From contig NZ_CP095073.1 in the NCBI RefSeq assembly GCF_022919095.1, positions 3,162,001 to 3,226,000 on the forward strand: 64,000 bases of DNA. Reading direction: 5' to 3'. Below are positions 55,203 through 63,957 of this stretch, in pieces. Both the position numbers and the translations under genes were made by a program. This DNA is from Halobacillus salinarum (GTDB lineage: Bacteria; Bacillota; Bacilli; Bacillales; Halobacillaceae). Position 1 is the stretch's first letter, and each line of letters starts with the position of its first letter. Below the pieces are notes generated by a model. The model saw nothing but the letters and a program-made list of their open reading frames with translations. It did not search any database and was not told where the DNA came from.

Positions 55203-56594
55203 TTATTTGGATGTAGGCTTTGTCATTTGTTTAGGATCTACAAATTCTTCAAACTGTGCTTCCGTTAAAATTCCAAGTTCTACGGCAGTTTCTTTAAGAG
55301 TTTGATCTTTTTCGAAAGCCGTTTTGGCAATTTTTGCTGCATTTTCATAACCGATATGAGGATTTAAGGCTGTCACCAGCATTAAGGAATCTCGTAAATA
55401 TTTTTCGATTTGTTCATGATTTGGTTCCAATCCTCTGACACAGCGTTCATCAAAAGAAACCATGCTGTCCGCAAGCAGCTGGGCTGACTGTAAAAAGTTG
55501 TAAGCAATCACAGGCTTGAATACGTTGAGTTCAAAGTTTCCCTGGCTGGCGGCAAAACCAATCGTAGCATCATTTCCCATCACTTGGGCTGAAACCATGG
55601 TTACAGCTTCACTTTGAGTGGGATTTACTTTACCCGGCATAATTGAACTACCAGGTTCATTTGCAGGAATAGTAATTTCACCAATTCCGCAGCGCGGTCC
55701 ACTTGCAAGCCAGCGCACATCGTTAGCAATCTTCATCACGTCTGCAGCAAGAGCTTTCAGTGCACCATGAGCATGAACGAGCTCGTCATGAGAAGTCAAG
55801 GCATGGAATTTATTCGGTGCGGAAATAAAATTCTTCCCGGTCTCTTTATTGATGTTAGCCACCACTTGTTCTGAAAAGTCAATATGAGCATTAAGTCCGG
55901 TCCCAACAGCTGTTCCTCCGATGGCAAGCTCCTTAACATAGCGTAAACTGTCGAGCAGCATGCTTTCGGTTTTTTCAAGCATGCGGTGCCAGCCGCTGAT
56001 TTCCTGTCCTAGTGTCAATGGAGTGGCATCCTGCAAATGCGTCCGTCCAATTTTAACAATATCCTGAAACGCTTCCATTTTTTCTTTAAGCGTATCTTTC
56101 AACTGAGTTAAAGAAGGCATGAGCACATCTTCAAGCTTCCGGACAGAAGCAACGTGAAGTGCTGTAGGATAAGTATCATTTGAACTTTGTGATTTATTGA
56201 CATCGTCATTCGGATGCAGGCTCAGCTCGCTGTTTTGCTGCTTCAGCCACTCATTTCCGACATAAGCAATCACTTCATTTACATTCATGTTTGACTGAGT
56301 TCCGCTACCTGTCTGCCAAACCACTAACGGGAAGTGCTCTTCTAATTCGCCGGATAAAATTTGATCTGCAGCATATCCAATCGCATCTGCTTTTTCTTTT
56401 TCAAGCAGTCCTAATTCGTAATTAGCCTGTGCGGCACTTTTTTTCAATATGGCAAAGCCTTCAACGATCTCTGCCGGCATTTTTTCATTTCCAATTGGGA
56501 AGTTTTCTTTACTTCGTTGTGTTTGTGCAGCCCAATATTTGTCTTTAGGTACTTTTATTTCCCCGAGTGTGTCTTTTTCGATACGGTACTCCAT
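55203..56594 (-). CDS. fumC: Fumarate hydratase class II
   Basis: 463-residue fumarase of the TCA cycle, Fe-independent. Signature [13 protein letters not shown] near residues 315-327, catalytic-site [14 protein letters not shown] near 95-108, [12 protein letters not shown] near 185. GGGAGGATC-type site before the ATG. Monocistronic; no clear terminator is seen after it. Confidence 0.95.
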   Translation of the reverse strand: MEYRIEKDTLGEIKVPKDKYWAAQTQRSKENFPIGNEKMPAEIVEGFAILKKSAAQANYELGLLEKEKADAIGYAADQILSGELEEHFPLVVWQTGSGTQSNMNVNEVIAYVGNEWLKQQNSELSLHPNDDVNKSQSSNDTYPTALHVASVRKLEDVLMPSLTQLKDTLKEKMEAFQDIVKIGRTHLQDATPLTLGQEISGWHRMLEKTESMLLDSLRYVKELAIGGTAVGTGLNAHIDFSEQVVANINKETGKNFISAPNKFHALTSHDELVHAHGALKALAADVMKIANDVRWLASGPRCGIGEITIPANEPGSSIMPGKVNPTQSEAVTMVSAQVMGNDATIGFAASQGNFELNVFKPVIAYNFLQSAQLLADSMVSFDERCVRGLEPNHEQIEKYLRDSLMLVTALNPHIGYENAAKIAKTAFEKDQTLKETAVELGILTEAQFEEFVDPKQMTKPTSK

Positions 56595-56711
56595 GAAAAG
56601 ATCCTCCCTTTAAAATCATTCATTACTGTTTCATTGTACCAAGTTTTTCTGCAACTAGCATTAACCCCTTCTCTTATTTTAGGCAAATTTCGATAAATTA
56701 TTATCAGATTA

Positions 56712-56891
56712 TTTACACTATTCGGATAATGGTGTATACTAATAGATAACATTAAGAAAGGAGGCAGAAACAATACTACATACGTCATCATTCAAGGAGG
56801 GATAGATGTACGAATTTGTAGGGTTTCTTGCTTAAACTTTCCAGTTGGGTATATGTGTGGAATAAAAGAGCCTGTTGAGGGCTCTTTTTTA
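56712..56891 (+). ncRNA. Short transcription unit with 9-codon ORF
   Basis: TTTACA (56712-56717), 17-base spacer, TATACT (56735-56740); two Shine-Dalgarno-like AGGAGG sites (56758-56764 and 56795-56801); ATG 56806 to TAA 56835 encoding MYEFVGFLA; terminator stem AAAAGAGCC/GGCTCTTTT (56864-56888) with a T run. Predicted transcript about 140 bases. It also accounts for most of the gap between fumC and the next gene. Could be a small regulatory RNA or leader; no known family recognised. Confidence 0.5.
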
Positions 56892-56949
56892 TTGAGGTAA
56901 GCTTAAAGGGAAAATGGACAACATACCACAGAAAATCGAGGTGTTTAAC

Positions 56950-57864
56950 TTGCCTAATGTATGGACTCATTGTTTATTTGCAGAAGATTTATGCAGAGAA
57001 CTAAAGGAGAATCATTTAGTAGAAACGAGCAGCGGAGCTTTAAACTTCGGAGCTCAAGGACCTGATCCGTTTTTTTATCATAATTTCTGGCCTTTTAAAG
57101 CTGATCAAGGGGTAAGTGAAATCGGGATGAAGCTGCATACGGAAAAGTGCGGTCCTTTTCTTCTGGATATGATTGAAAACGGGAAAAACGCTAAAAACCA
57201 GCAGCAGGCCTTTATTTTAGGTTATATCAGCCATCATATGCTTGACCGAAATACGCACCCTTATATTCATTACCATTCCGGCTATGAAGGGAACAAGCAC
57301 CAGGAATTAGAAGTCATCATCGATACTTGTATGTTAGAACGACTGCGCGGATTGAAGTCATGGAAAAACCCTGTGTATCAAAAACTTTCCCTTCAGGATA
57401 GCAGTCATTCTATTTTATCCATGCTTCGAAGCTTAATTCTATCCCATTTTCCAGGATTAGACAGCCGGTTGAATGGTGATTACATAAAAAAATCCTATCA
57501 GGACATGAGGCTTGCCCAACGTATATTATTTGACCCTGTTGGCTGGAAGAACCGGCTTCTAGGATCCTTTGTCTCTTCTTATTCTCATCAGCCTTTAAAG
57601 GATAGGAAAGATTATTTAAATGACACGAAAAGGACGTGGAAGCACTCTGCTACGCTTCAAGAATCAAACCAGTCCTTTATTGAATTATATGAGAAAGCAT
57701 TTTCGGAAACCGCTGCTTTGTGGAGATCCATATTAAATTATTGGCAGACCAGTTCTAAAGTCATTCATGCATCGATTACTGATCATCTGGGAGATATTTC
57801 TTATGACACTGGACTTCCTTTACGGGAAGAGAAAGTCAATCAATTTAGTGAGCCAATCGTATAA
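56950..57864 (+). CDS. Zinc-dependent phospholipase C family protein
   Basis: 304-residue protein of the zinc phospholipase C/S1-P1 fold group: starts MPNVWTHCLFAEDLC, with GAQGPDPFFYHNFWPF, LGYISHHMLDRNTHPYIHY as His/Asp metal ligands. No signal peptide, so it acts inside the cell and substrate is unproven. TTG 56950 gives the family N terminus and has GAGGTG eight bases upstream; the ATG at 56914 is less likely. Confidence 0.8.
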   Translation: MPNVWTHCLFAEDLCRELKENHLVETSSGALNFGAQGPDPFFYHNFWPFKADQGVSEIGMKLHTEKCGPFLLDMIENGKNAKNQQQAFILGYISHHMLDRNTHPYIHYHSGYEGNKHQELEVIIDTCMLERLRGLKSWKNPVYQKLSLQDSSHSILSMLRSLILSHFPGLDSRLNGDYIKKSYQDMRLAQRILFDPVGWKNRLLGSFVSSYSHQPLKDRKDYLNDTKRTWKHSATLQESNQSFIELYEKAFSETAALWRSILNYWQTSSKVIHASITDHLGDISYDTGLPLREEKVNQFSEPIV

Positions 57865-57924
57865 TCTCCGGCAGCTGACAATTTGCCACAGATTTTTGAA
57901 GCCGCGGTGTGTTAAATCCGTGTT

Positions 57925-57985
57925 AGTTCGAAAAAGCCTCTCCTTTACCCGGCTTGCTTTAAAGCAAAGGTGAGACTTTTTCTTT
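57925..57985. terminator. Imperfect terminator between convergent genes
   Basis: AAAAGCCTCTCCTTT pairs imperfectly with AAAGGTGAGACTTTTT; T run on the right. Ends the phospholipase-like transcript. Confidence 0.55.
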
Positions 57986-58027
57986 GTGTACTAGAACTCG
58001 GCATTGTTAACTTAGCAATACCCATAA

Positions 58028-59323
58028 TTAACTGTGTACTACCACTTCTTCTTCTGAATTGGATTGCTCTTTTGCATCCTTTACACCTTTTTCTACATTA
58101 ACAAAATACAACAATAGAATGCCTGCTACAAAGAAAACAACCAAGGAAAGAATTCCGTACCTGCTTGAGCCTGTCAGCTGTCCAACAATGGCAAAAGCAA
58201 AAGGGCCAAACATGGCAGCAAATTTGGAGGATATTCCATAAAAACCATAAAATTCAGCATGACGGTCATTGGGAACCATCCGACCGAAAATGGATCTGCT
58301 TAACGACTGAGCACCGCCTTGCACAAATCCAACACAAATGGCAAGAATATAGAAATGCAGGGCCGTTTGCATAAAATAACCTAAGGCTATAATCACTAAA
58401 TAAATCAATAATGATAGGAGGAGAGCACGCTTTGCGGTAATTTTTTTCGCGAGCCATCCAAATAAAAAGGCAAAAGGAATCCCGACAAACTGGGTAATTA
58501 ATAAGGCAATAATAAGAGAATTGCTGTCTATCCCTATATCTCTTCCATAAATGGTAGCCATTTTAATAATAGTGGAAATTCCGTCATTGTAGAGCCAGAA
58601 TGCACATAAAAACAGAAGGAGCTGCTTATACTGTTTCATTTCCTTCAGTGTACGTGAAACTCGTGTAAACCCGATTTTTACATAGGACTGAGTTCGTTTA
58701 TGTTTTAATTTCTTTTCTTCTATGATGTTTTTAAATAATGGAATTGAGAAGATCAGCCACCATATTCCTACAGATATAAAGGCCATGTGAGTACCCGCTA
58801 AGCTTGAAGAAAGACCAAACCATTCATACTTTAAAATCATCAAAAGATTTATCGCCAGAAGCACTCCTCCACCGATATAACCGAGTGCATAGCCTCCTGC
58901 TGACACTTTATCTATACTGTCCTCATTTGTGACTTCAGGCAAGAAAGCATCATAAAAGGTGTTTGCTCCTGAGAAACCTATGGTCCCTATAATCATTAAC
59001 AAGGAAGCAAGCAAATAATCGCCCTCACCTACAAAAGCAAGCATGACACTGGCAATCATCCCCATAAAGGCAAAAAACATAAGGAATCGTTTTTTAGCAG
59101 CTGTATAATCACTCACTGCTCCCAGAATTGGCGCAATGATTGCGACGATTAAGACAGCAATCGTTTGGGAATAGCCCCAGTAGCTGGCAGCTAAAGATTC
59201 CTTTAGTCCTTTGGCAGCCACATCATAATAAAAAACAGGAAGAACAGCTGCCATGATCGTTGTTGCAAAAGCTGAATTTCCAAAATCATACAGCATCCAA
59301 CTCAGTACCGGCTTCTTTTTCAT
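58028..59323 (-). CDS. UMF1/Atg22-type MFS transporter
   Basis: 431-residue, 12-span transporter. N-terminal MLYDFGNSAFATTIMAAVLP is the UMF1 family hallmark, with GAVSDYTAAKKRFL at loop 2-3 and GGAQSLSRSIFGRMVP in the C half. Related to B. subtilis YxiO and yeast vacuolar Atg22 (amino-acid efflux); substrate here unknown. Confidence 0.88.
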   Translation of the reverse strand: MKKKPVLSWMLYDFGNSAFATTIMAAVLPVFYYDVAAKGLKESLAASYWGYSQTIAVLIVAIIAPILGAVSDYTAAKKRFLMFFAFMGMIASVMLAFVGEGDYLLASLLMIIGTIGFSGANTFYDAFLPEVTNEDSIDKVSAGGYALGYIGGGVLLAINLLMILKYEWFGLSSSLAGTHMAFISVGIWWLIFSIPLFKNIIEEKKLKHKRTQSYVKIGFTRVSRTLKEMKQYKQLLLFLCAFWLYNDGISTIIKMATIYGRDIGIDSNSLIIALLITQFVGIPFAFLFGWLAKKITAKRALLLSLLIYLVIIALGYFMQTALHFYILAICVGFVQGGAQSLSRSIFGRMVPNDRHAEFYGFYGISSKFAAMFGPFAFAIVGQLTGSSRYGILSLVVFFVAGILLLYFVNVEKGVKDAKEQSNSEEEVVVHS

Positions 59324-59424
59324 TATTGTCCCCCATAAAAGAACCTGTTTATTTTCTAGCTTAGCAAATAATATTCTAAAAAAGCTGAATTTATATAAAT
59401 TTTACAAAACGATGAGGTGAGTGA

Positions 59425-60045
59425 ATGAAAGTAGCTGTTTTAGGAGGAACAGGAAGAGTTGGAAGCAGCTTTATCAAATATGCCACTGAACAGGATGTTC
59501 AAATTCGAGCACTTGTAAGAGATAAAGAAAAAGCTTTGCGCCTGTTCCCTCAAGCAGAAATCCTGGAGGGTAATGCACTTAATAGAGAAGATCTATCCGA
59601 ACTAATTAAAGGCTGTGATGTTGTATTCAGCGCCTTAAACACAGACAAAACAACAACACTTTCAACAGCCATGCCAAAGATCATTAAGGAAATGGAAGAA
59701 GCAGGAGTCGATCGGATTTTAACGATTGGTACAGCCGGAATTTTAAATAGCCGTTACGAACAGGGAAAGTATCGATATGAGACAAAAGAATCGAAACGGA
59801 CGAAGTCATTTGCTGCTGAAGAACATTTGAAAGCCTTTATCTCCTTAAAAAATTCCCAGCTTCAATGGACCATCGTATGCCCGACACATCTTCCCGATGG
59901 GAAGCGGATCGGAAAGGTTAGATCTGAACGGGAATATTTACCAAAAGACGGGAAGAAAATAGGCGTAGCGGATACCGCCTTCTTTGCCTATCGCGAACTG
60001 ATCGAATCTCGTTTTCTTCATTCAAGAGTAGGAATCAGCTATTAA
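59425..60045 (+). CDS. NAD(P)-binding NmrA/BVR-B-like reductase
   Basis: 206-residue atypical short-chain dehydrogenase. Dinucleotide motif GGTGRVGSSF (residues 8-17); GNALNREDL and FSALNTD follow; no classical YxxxK. Similar to flavin/biliverdin reductase-B and NmrA-like sensors. GAGGTGAGTG lies before the ATG. Substrate unknown. Confidence 0.85.
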   Translation: MKVAVLGGTGRVGSSFIKYATEQDVQIRALVRDKEKALRLFPQAEILEGNALNREDLSELIKGCDVVFSALNTDKTTTLSTAMPKIIKEMEEAGVDRILTIGTAGILNSRYEQGKYRYETKESKRTKSFAAEEHLKAFISLKNSQLQWTIVCPTHLPDGKRIGKVRSEREYLPKDGKKIGVADTAFFAYRELIESRFLHSRVGISY

Positions 60046-60070
60046 TAAAATGGCTATTCATGCTCTCATT

Positions 60071-60104
60071 AAAAAAAGCTGACGAGCCTTGCTCGACAGC
60101 CTTT
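60071..60104 (-). terminator. Terminator of M15 lipoprotein gene
   Basis: GCTGACGAGC/GCTCGACAGC near-perfect stem with T run on the minus strand. Confidence 0.65.
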
Positions 60105-60127
60105 GCACCTGGACGAATCCAGTGTTT

Positions 60128-61018
60128 TTATTGTTTATATGGCCGGAAGCCAAAAAATTCCTCAAGCGTATCATCCTGCTGATAAATCTGGGTAGCCAGG
60201 TCTTTCCCTACGTAACGGACATGCCACGGCTCATAGGAATAGCCCGTTATATCACTTTTTCCTTTTTGATAACGGATAATAAACCCATACTCGTGAGCAT
60301 GCTTGGCAAGCCATTCTCCTTCGTCTGTCTGCCTAAAGGATTGTTCCAATTTAAATGACATTTGAGCCGAAGTTAAATCCATGGCTAAGCCGGTTTGGTG
60401 TTCACTCGTTCCCGGCCGCGCGGAAAATTTATCCGCATGTTCTTTTCCATACGCTTTTACATTGCTTTGGTAAATGCTTTTCTGCCTTTCATAAGATCTG
60501 TACCCGGAAGCAGCAACTAAATCAATACCCGATTGTTTCGCACCGGCAAACAAATCTTCAAGAGCGCGAGCAGCTACTTTTCTCATTTGTTTCTTAGGTA
60601 GATACTCTTTAAAGTAAAAAGGAACATTCGGTACAGTTAAATCAGGAGGAGTATAGCCATCAGGAAGTTTTCTCTTTTTATTTACGACGACTTCCATACT
60701 CGTTGGATTATTTACGGTAATCACTTCGTCCTTAGAGGTGGGCTGAGACTGATTTTTTTCGTTATCCTTTTCACTGGAACCTTCATTTTGGCTGGTGTTG
60801 TTTTCCTTGCCGGATCCAGCAGATTTCCCTTCTCCGTCATTAGTTGTGGAATGCTGGCCGTTTTTCGTATCAGGTGCTTCTTTTTCTTCTTTTCCTTTAG
60901 ATTCACTTGAGGAAGGATTGGCGGAACTACTTTCATCTTCCCCTGTAAATTGATCCAAAGAACAGCCGCTTAAGCCTATACTTAAAACTGCGGCTAGAAT
61001 CAGTAACTTTTTGTTCAT
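60128..61018 (-). CDS. D,D-carboxypeptidase lipoprotein, M15B (VanY-like)
   Basis: 296-residue lipoprotein. Signal peptide with lipobox LSGC (Cys19), then a 75-residue Ser/Glu/Asn-rich linker, then the M15B domain: SGYRSYERQ, zinc ligands in TSEHQTGLAMD and EPWHVRYVG. Trims D-Ala-D-Ala of peptidoglycan stems outside the membrane. The acidic, low-complexity linker suits a salt-exposed surface protein. Confidence 0.92.
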   Translation of the reverse strand: MNKKLLILAAVLSIGLSGCSLDQFTGEDESSSANPSSSESKGKEEKEAPDTKNGQHSTTNDGEGKSAGSGKENNTSQNEGSSEKDNEKNQSQPTSKDEVITVNNPTSMEVVVNKKRKLPDGYTPPDLTVPNVPFYFKEYLPKKQMRKVAARALEDLFAGAKQSGIDLVAASGYRSYERQKSIYQSNVKAYGKEHADKFSARPGTSEHQTGLAMDLTSAQMSFKLEQSFRQTDEGEWLAKHAHEYGFIIRYQKGKSDITGYSYEPWHVRYVGKDLATQIYQQDDTLEEFFGFRPYKQ

Positions 61019-61112
61019 GTTGAAAACCTTCCTATCGTGAAAATCATTATAACTAATATAACATTATCTCAGGAAGGATGTACAAAATTTGTTAATAAAC
61101 AAAAATCAAAAA

Positions 61113-61141
61113 ATAGACTACTGATTGAACAGCAGTCTATG
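61113..61141 (-). terminator. Terminator after IDEAL gene
   Basis: ATAGACTACTG/CAGCAGTCTAT stem with one G-T type mismatch; six Ts follow on the minus strand. Confidence 0.75.
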
Positions 61142-61146
61142 ACAGT

Positions 61147-61389
61147 TTATTCCCAAGTATAGGGTTGGTAGGCAATGCTTAAACGTTGAAACTCTTCACG
61201 ATCGTTATTATCGATTGCCGTGTTAATCTCTCTATCTAAGCGTTCTTTATTTAACTCAAAAGTCAGTTCGTCCAGCATTAATCTTGAGGCTAAGCGGATC
61301 CCAAAGGACAATTCTCGTTTTGCTGTAATCTCTCGACCTCTGTAATCAGGATCGCGGCGTAAAACGTATATCATCTTTTGCTTTCTCAT
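61147..61389 (-). CDS. IDEAL-domain protein
   Basis: 80 residues. The C-terminal half LMLDELTFELNKERLDREINTAIDNNDREEFQRLS is an IDEAL domain, seen in Bacillaceae proteins such as YpiB, usually as a protein-interaction tail. The basic N terminus (MRKQKMIYVLRRD) has no known fold. AAGGGGG lies 8 bases before ATG 61389. Confidence 0.8.
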   Translation of the reverse strand: MRKQKMIYVLRRDPDYRGREITAKRELSFGIRLASRLMLDELTFELNKERLDREINTAIDNNDREEFQRLSIAYQPYTWE

Positions 61390-61562
61390 GAGAATACCCC
61401 CTTCATGCTTTTTTCCATTATGCAGGATTTCTATCAATTTAGCAATAATTTTCTGAATATTTAGTATTATATTTCCCTTATTATGAAAATTTAAACCTAT
61501 ACTCCATAAATAAGATTGCCTGCTTTCAACGTACATCAGTGTGAAATACGGCGATCAAGCCA

Positions 61563-61760
61563 TTAAGACGCGCGTTTCCCAGCGATTTCCAAGGTGCGGT
61601 TGACTTGGTTTCTCACCTCATCCTCTACATCCGCCTGCATCACACCATCCTTATCCACACTTGCACTAGTTCCGTACGGACTCCCCAAGATAAAGCAGAA
61701 GATCCTGGAGAAGCAACTATAGTACCCCAGTGAAGCATCGAAGTATAAAGATTCATACAC
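61563..61760 (-). pseudogene. 3' remnant of WrbA-like NAD(P)H oxidoreductase
   Basis: Only the C-terminal third remains. One frame reads NLYTSMLHWGTIVASPGSSAL, the next SPYGTSASVDKDGVMQADVE and RNQVNRTLEIAGKRAS to the stop at 61563. HWG and SPYGTS are typical of flavodoxin-like WrbA quinone reductases. The frames meet at four Cs (61683-61686). The 5' two thirds are gone, and the terminator of the next gene abuts. Probably dead. Confidence 0.5.
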
Positions 61761-61789
61761 AAAAAAAGCCCGACAATTTTGTCAGGGCT
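61760..61789 (-). terminator. Terminator after 71-residue gene
   Basis: AGCCC-GACA/TGTC-AGGGCT stem with a bulge; seven Ts follow on the minus strand. Confidence 0.7.
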
Positions 61790-61791
61790 GG

Positions 61792-62007
61792 TTAAATAAC
61801 GCTTTTAAGGGGCTGTGCAAACGTCCAATAGCAATCCATCCAGCCCCGTTCTGATGCAAGTTCTTCAAATGAGCAGGCGTGACTTTCGTAAAAAGAAAGA
61901 ATAGCTTCTTCCACTGAGCTGTCATGAGGGTCGTAAGCAAGATCTATGGATTTAGAAAACTTCATTCCTTCTACATTACCTTCAATAATTATCTTTTCCT
62001 GCCTCAT
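61792..62007 (-). CDS. Hypothetical protein, 71 residues
   Basis: Starts ATG 62007 after GAGAGGGG. Beta-rich opening IIIEGNVEGMKFSKSIDLAYDP, then an acidic helix with SSVEEAILSFYESHACSFEELASERG. Two Cys. No family recognised; own terminator. Confidence 0.65.
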   Translation of the reverse strand: MRQEKIIIEGNVEGMKFSKSIDLAYDPHDSSVEEAILSFYESHACSFEELASERGWMDCYWTFAQPLKSVI

Positions 62008-62087
62008 AAAGATCCCCTCTCCGGCCATGATAGAAAAAACTAGTTATTAATACATACCCGTTATCATAAAAAGTAACCCTCGATAAG

Positions 62088-62102
62088 TTTGCCTGAGGCA
62101 AA
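62088..62102. promoter_or_regulatory. MntR-like box upstream of mneP
   Basis: TTTGCCTGAGGCAAA, a 6-3-6 palindrome resembling manganese regulator MntR sites, 116 bases before mneP. In B. subtilis MntR with Mn2+ activates the efflux genes mneP and mneS. Confidence 0.6.
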
Positions 62103-62217
62103 GATGATTACCAAATCCAAGCTATGTGTATCAGGAAAGCATTTTTTCTCTAGACCCACTGAAGGCGTCTCTGTTAAGCTAAAACAGGCTTTAAAGTAAG
62201 ATTCGGAGGAGCTTATA

Positions 62218-63093
62218 ATGAGTGAATATGAAAACTTAAAAATGGGAGAGAAAGGTGCTTGGGTAAGCATTGTTGCTTACGTCCTGCTAGCTGCTATAAA
62301 AATTTTAGTGGCCTCCATTGGTAATTCAGAAGCTCTCCGTGCGGATGGATTAAATAATACAACCGATGTGATTGCTTCCATTGCCGTACTCATTGGTTTA
62401 AAAATATCTAGAAAACCCCCTGACGAAGATCACCACTATGGACATTTCAGGGCTGAAACCATTGCCTCTCTTGTTGCAGCCTTTATCATGATGACTGTTG
62501 GATTGGAAGTACTGATTGGAACCGTTCAAGATATTTTTCACCAGACCCAAACCCAGCCTTCACTAATGACAGCTTGGACAGCTATTGGTGCTGCTATTGT
62601 TATGCTTTTTGTATATCGCTACAACTTGAATTTATCCAGAAAGGTCGACAGCCAGGCCTTATTTGCCGCAGCTCAGGATAATCGTTCAGACGCCTTAGTA
62701 AGTATTGGTGCAGCCTTAGGGATATTTGGATCACAATTCGGTCTTTACTGGTTAGATCCTCTTGCGGGTACGGTCGTCGGCTTTATTATATGTAAAACTG
62801 CCTGGGAAATTTTCAGAGATGCAAGCCACAGTCTATCCGATGGATTCGATGAAGAAGAGATAGAATCAATAAGAAATCTTATTTCTCAACACCCTGATGT
62901 TTGGGTAGTAAAAGATGTAAAAGGTCGTCTTCAAGGAAACCAGACCCTTGTTGAAGCTACGATTCATATCAATCCCGAGTTTACAATTCAGCAAGGTCAT
63001 GAGATTACGGATGAAGTAGAAGACCAGCTGGAAAAGAAAATGAATATCCGCTACGCCCATATTCATATTGAACCCTATGAAGATAATGATTGA
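62218..63093 (+). CDS. mneP: Cation diffusion facilitator, MneP-type Mn2+ exporter
   Basis: 291-residue CDF efflux protein, six spans. Closely follows B. subtilis MneP (YdfM): ADGLNNTTDVIASIAVLIGLKIS, KPPDEDHHYGHFRAETIASL, DNRSDALVSIG metal-site motifs, and a cytoplasmic C-terminal domain ending YAHIHIEPYED. GGAGG lies 8 bases before the ATG. An MntR-like box upstream agrees with Mn2+ as substrate. Confidence 0.9.
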   Translation: MSEYENLKMGEKGAWVSIVAYVLLAAIKILVASIGNSEALRADGLNNTTDVIASIAVLIGLKISRKPPDEDHHYGHFRAETIASLVAAFIMMTVGLEVLIGTVQDIFHQTQTQPSLMTAWTAIGAAIVMLFVYRYNLNLSRKVDSQALFAAAQDNRSDALVSIGAALGIFGSQFGLYWLDPLAGTVVGFIICKTAWEIFRDASHSLSDGFDEEEIESIRNLISQHPDVWVVKDVKGRLQGNQTLVEATIHINPEFTIQQGHEITDEVEDQLEKKMNIRYAHIHIEPYEDND

Positions 63094-63213
63094 TAAATTC
63101 GTGGCTTCACCGCTTTCGAACGAAGTGACGCAGCGGAGTGTTAAATATTTCTGCGGAGGACCCGGGTGAAATGAGTTTTTTCATTAGGGGTATGGGTAAT
63201 TTAGCGTAGCGAG

Positions 63214-63310
63214 GATTTTTTTCAGCGAAAACAGATTTTTTTCAGCGAAAACAGATTTTTTTCAGCGAAAACAGATTTTTTTCAGCGAAAACAGATTTTT
63301 TTCAGCGAAA
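63214..63310. repeat. 20-bp tandem repeat, four full copies plus partial
   Basis: Unit TTCAGCGAAAACAGATTTTT in exact copies at 63221, 63241, 63261 and 63281, with partial copies on both sides. Each contains a small TTTTC-AGC-GAAAA hairpin. It leads directly into the terminator between mneP and the acetyltransferase gene. Confidence 0.95.
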
Positions 63311-63337
63311 AACCAGCCTTAAACAGGCTGGTTTTTT
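63307..63337. terminator. Bidirectional terminator after repeat
   Basis: AACCAGCC/GGCTGGTT stem, loop TTAAACA, T run right and A run left; serves the acetyltransferase gene and possibly mneP. Confidence 0.85.
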
Positions 63338-63344
63338 GTTTGAG

Positions 63345-63881
63345 TTATTTAGAAAAAGCATGAAGCAACTGATGGATGTCCTTCCAACCAAATGCGGTTT
63401 CTTCATATGTGCCCTGACCGATCGTCACTCTTTCCGCTTCGACAGGGTGTGCCCCGAGATTCGTGTAAAAAGCGCTTGACGGGTTATGAGTGAGCACCCA
63501 CACAAGCAGGGATTGATACCCTTCTTTTGCCATTGAGGCAGCAACAGCTTGGAGGAGCTTGCTTCCATATCCTTTTCGTTGATATTGATCAAGAAGATAA
63601 ATGGAATAAATTTCGCCGTCATAACCGTAATTTTTTGTTCTCTCTCGTCCTCCCGAGACGAAACCTACTACTTCTCCGTTGTCATTTTCAATAACATAAG
63701 CGATTTGCCCGTTTACCGGCGTCCTCAAAACGGTCTCCCACAAGGCAATACGATTTTCAACCGTGATATTGCTTAAGTCTCTTTCATCTATTAGATCTTT
63801 ATATGTAGATTTCCAGCTAGCTACATGGATATTAGCAATTGTTTCTGCATCTTCAAACCGGGCCTCTCTAATAAAAGCCAT
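63345..63881 (-). CDS. GNAT-family N-acetyltransferase
   Basis: 178-residue acetyl-CoA-dependent acetyltransferase. Motif A is YSIYLLDQYQRKGYGSKLLQ (pyrophosphate-binding QRKGYG near residues 100-105), motif B LTHNPSSAFYTNLGA. Starts with MAFIREARFEDAETIANIH. Substrate unknown. Confidence 0.88.
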   Translation of the reverse strand: MAFIREARFEDAETIANIHVASWKSTYKDLIDERDLSNITVENRIALWETVLRTPVNGQIAYVIENDNGEVVGFVSGGRERTKNYGYDGEIYSIYLLDQYQRKGYGSKLLQAVAASMAKEGYQSLLVWVLTHNPSSAFYTNLGAHPVEAERVTIGQGTYEETAFGWKDIHQLLHAFSK

Positions 63882-63930
63882 TCTTACCTCGTCCCTTCCT
63901 AATAAATCTCTACTATTAGTTTATCAGAAA

Positions 63931-63957
63931 AAGTGGCGCCACGCTTATGGCACCACT
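63931..63957 (-). terminator. Terminator for a gene beyond the window
   Basis: AAGTGG-C-GCCA pairs with TGGC-A-CCACTT; minus-strand T run follows. Implies a minus-strand gene to the right. Confidence 0.6.

Noticed and set aside
63160-63212. Short ORF after a GGAGG near the end of mneP
   Set aside because: 12 codons, poorly spaced start, no conservation evidence.
63214-63310. Possible CRISPR-like repeat array
   Set aside because: Units are contiguous with no spacers and no cas genes nearby; it is a simple tandem repeat.
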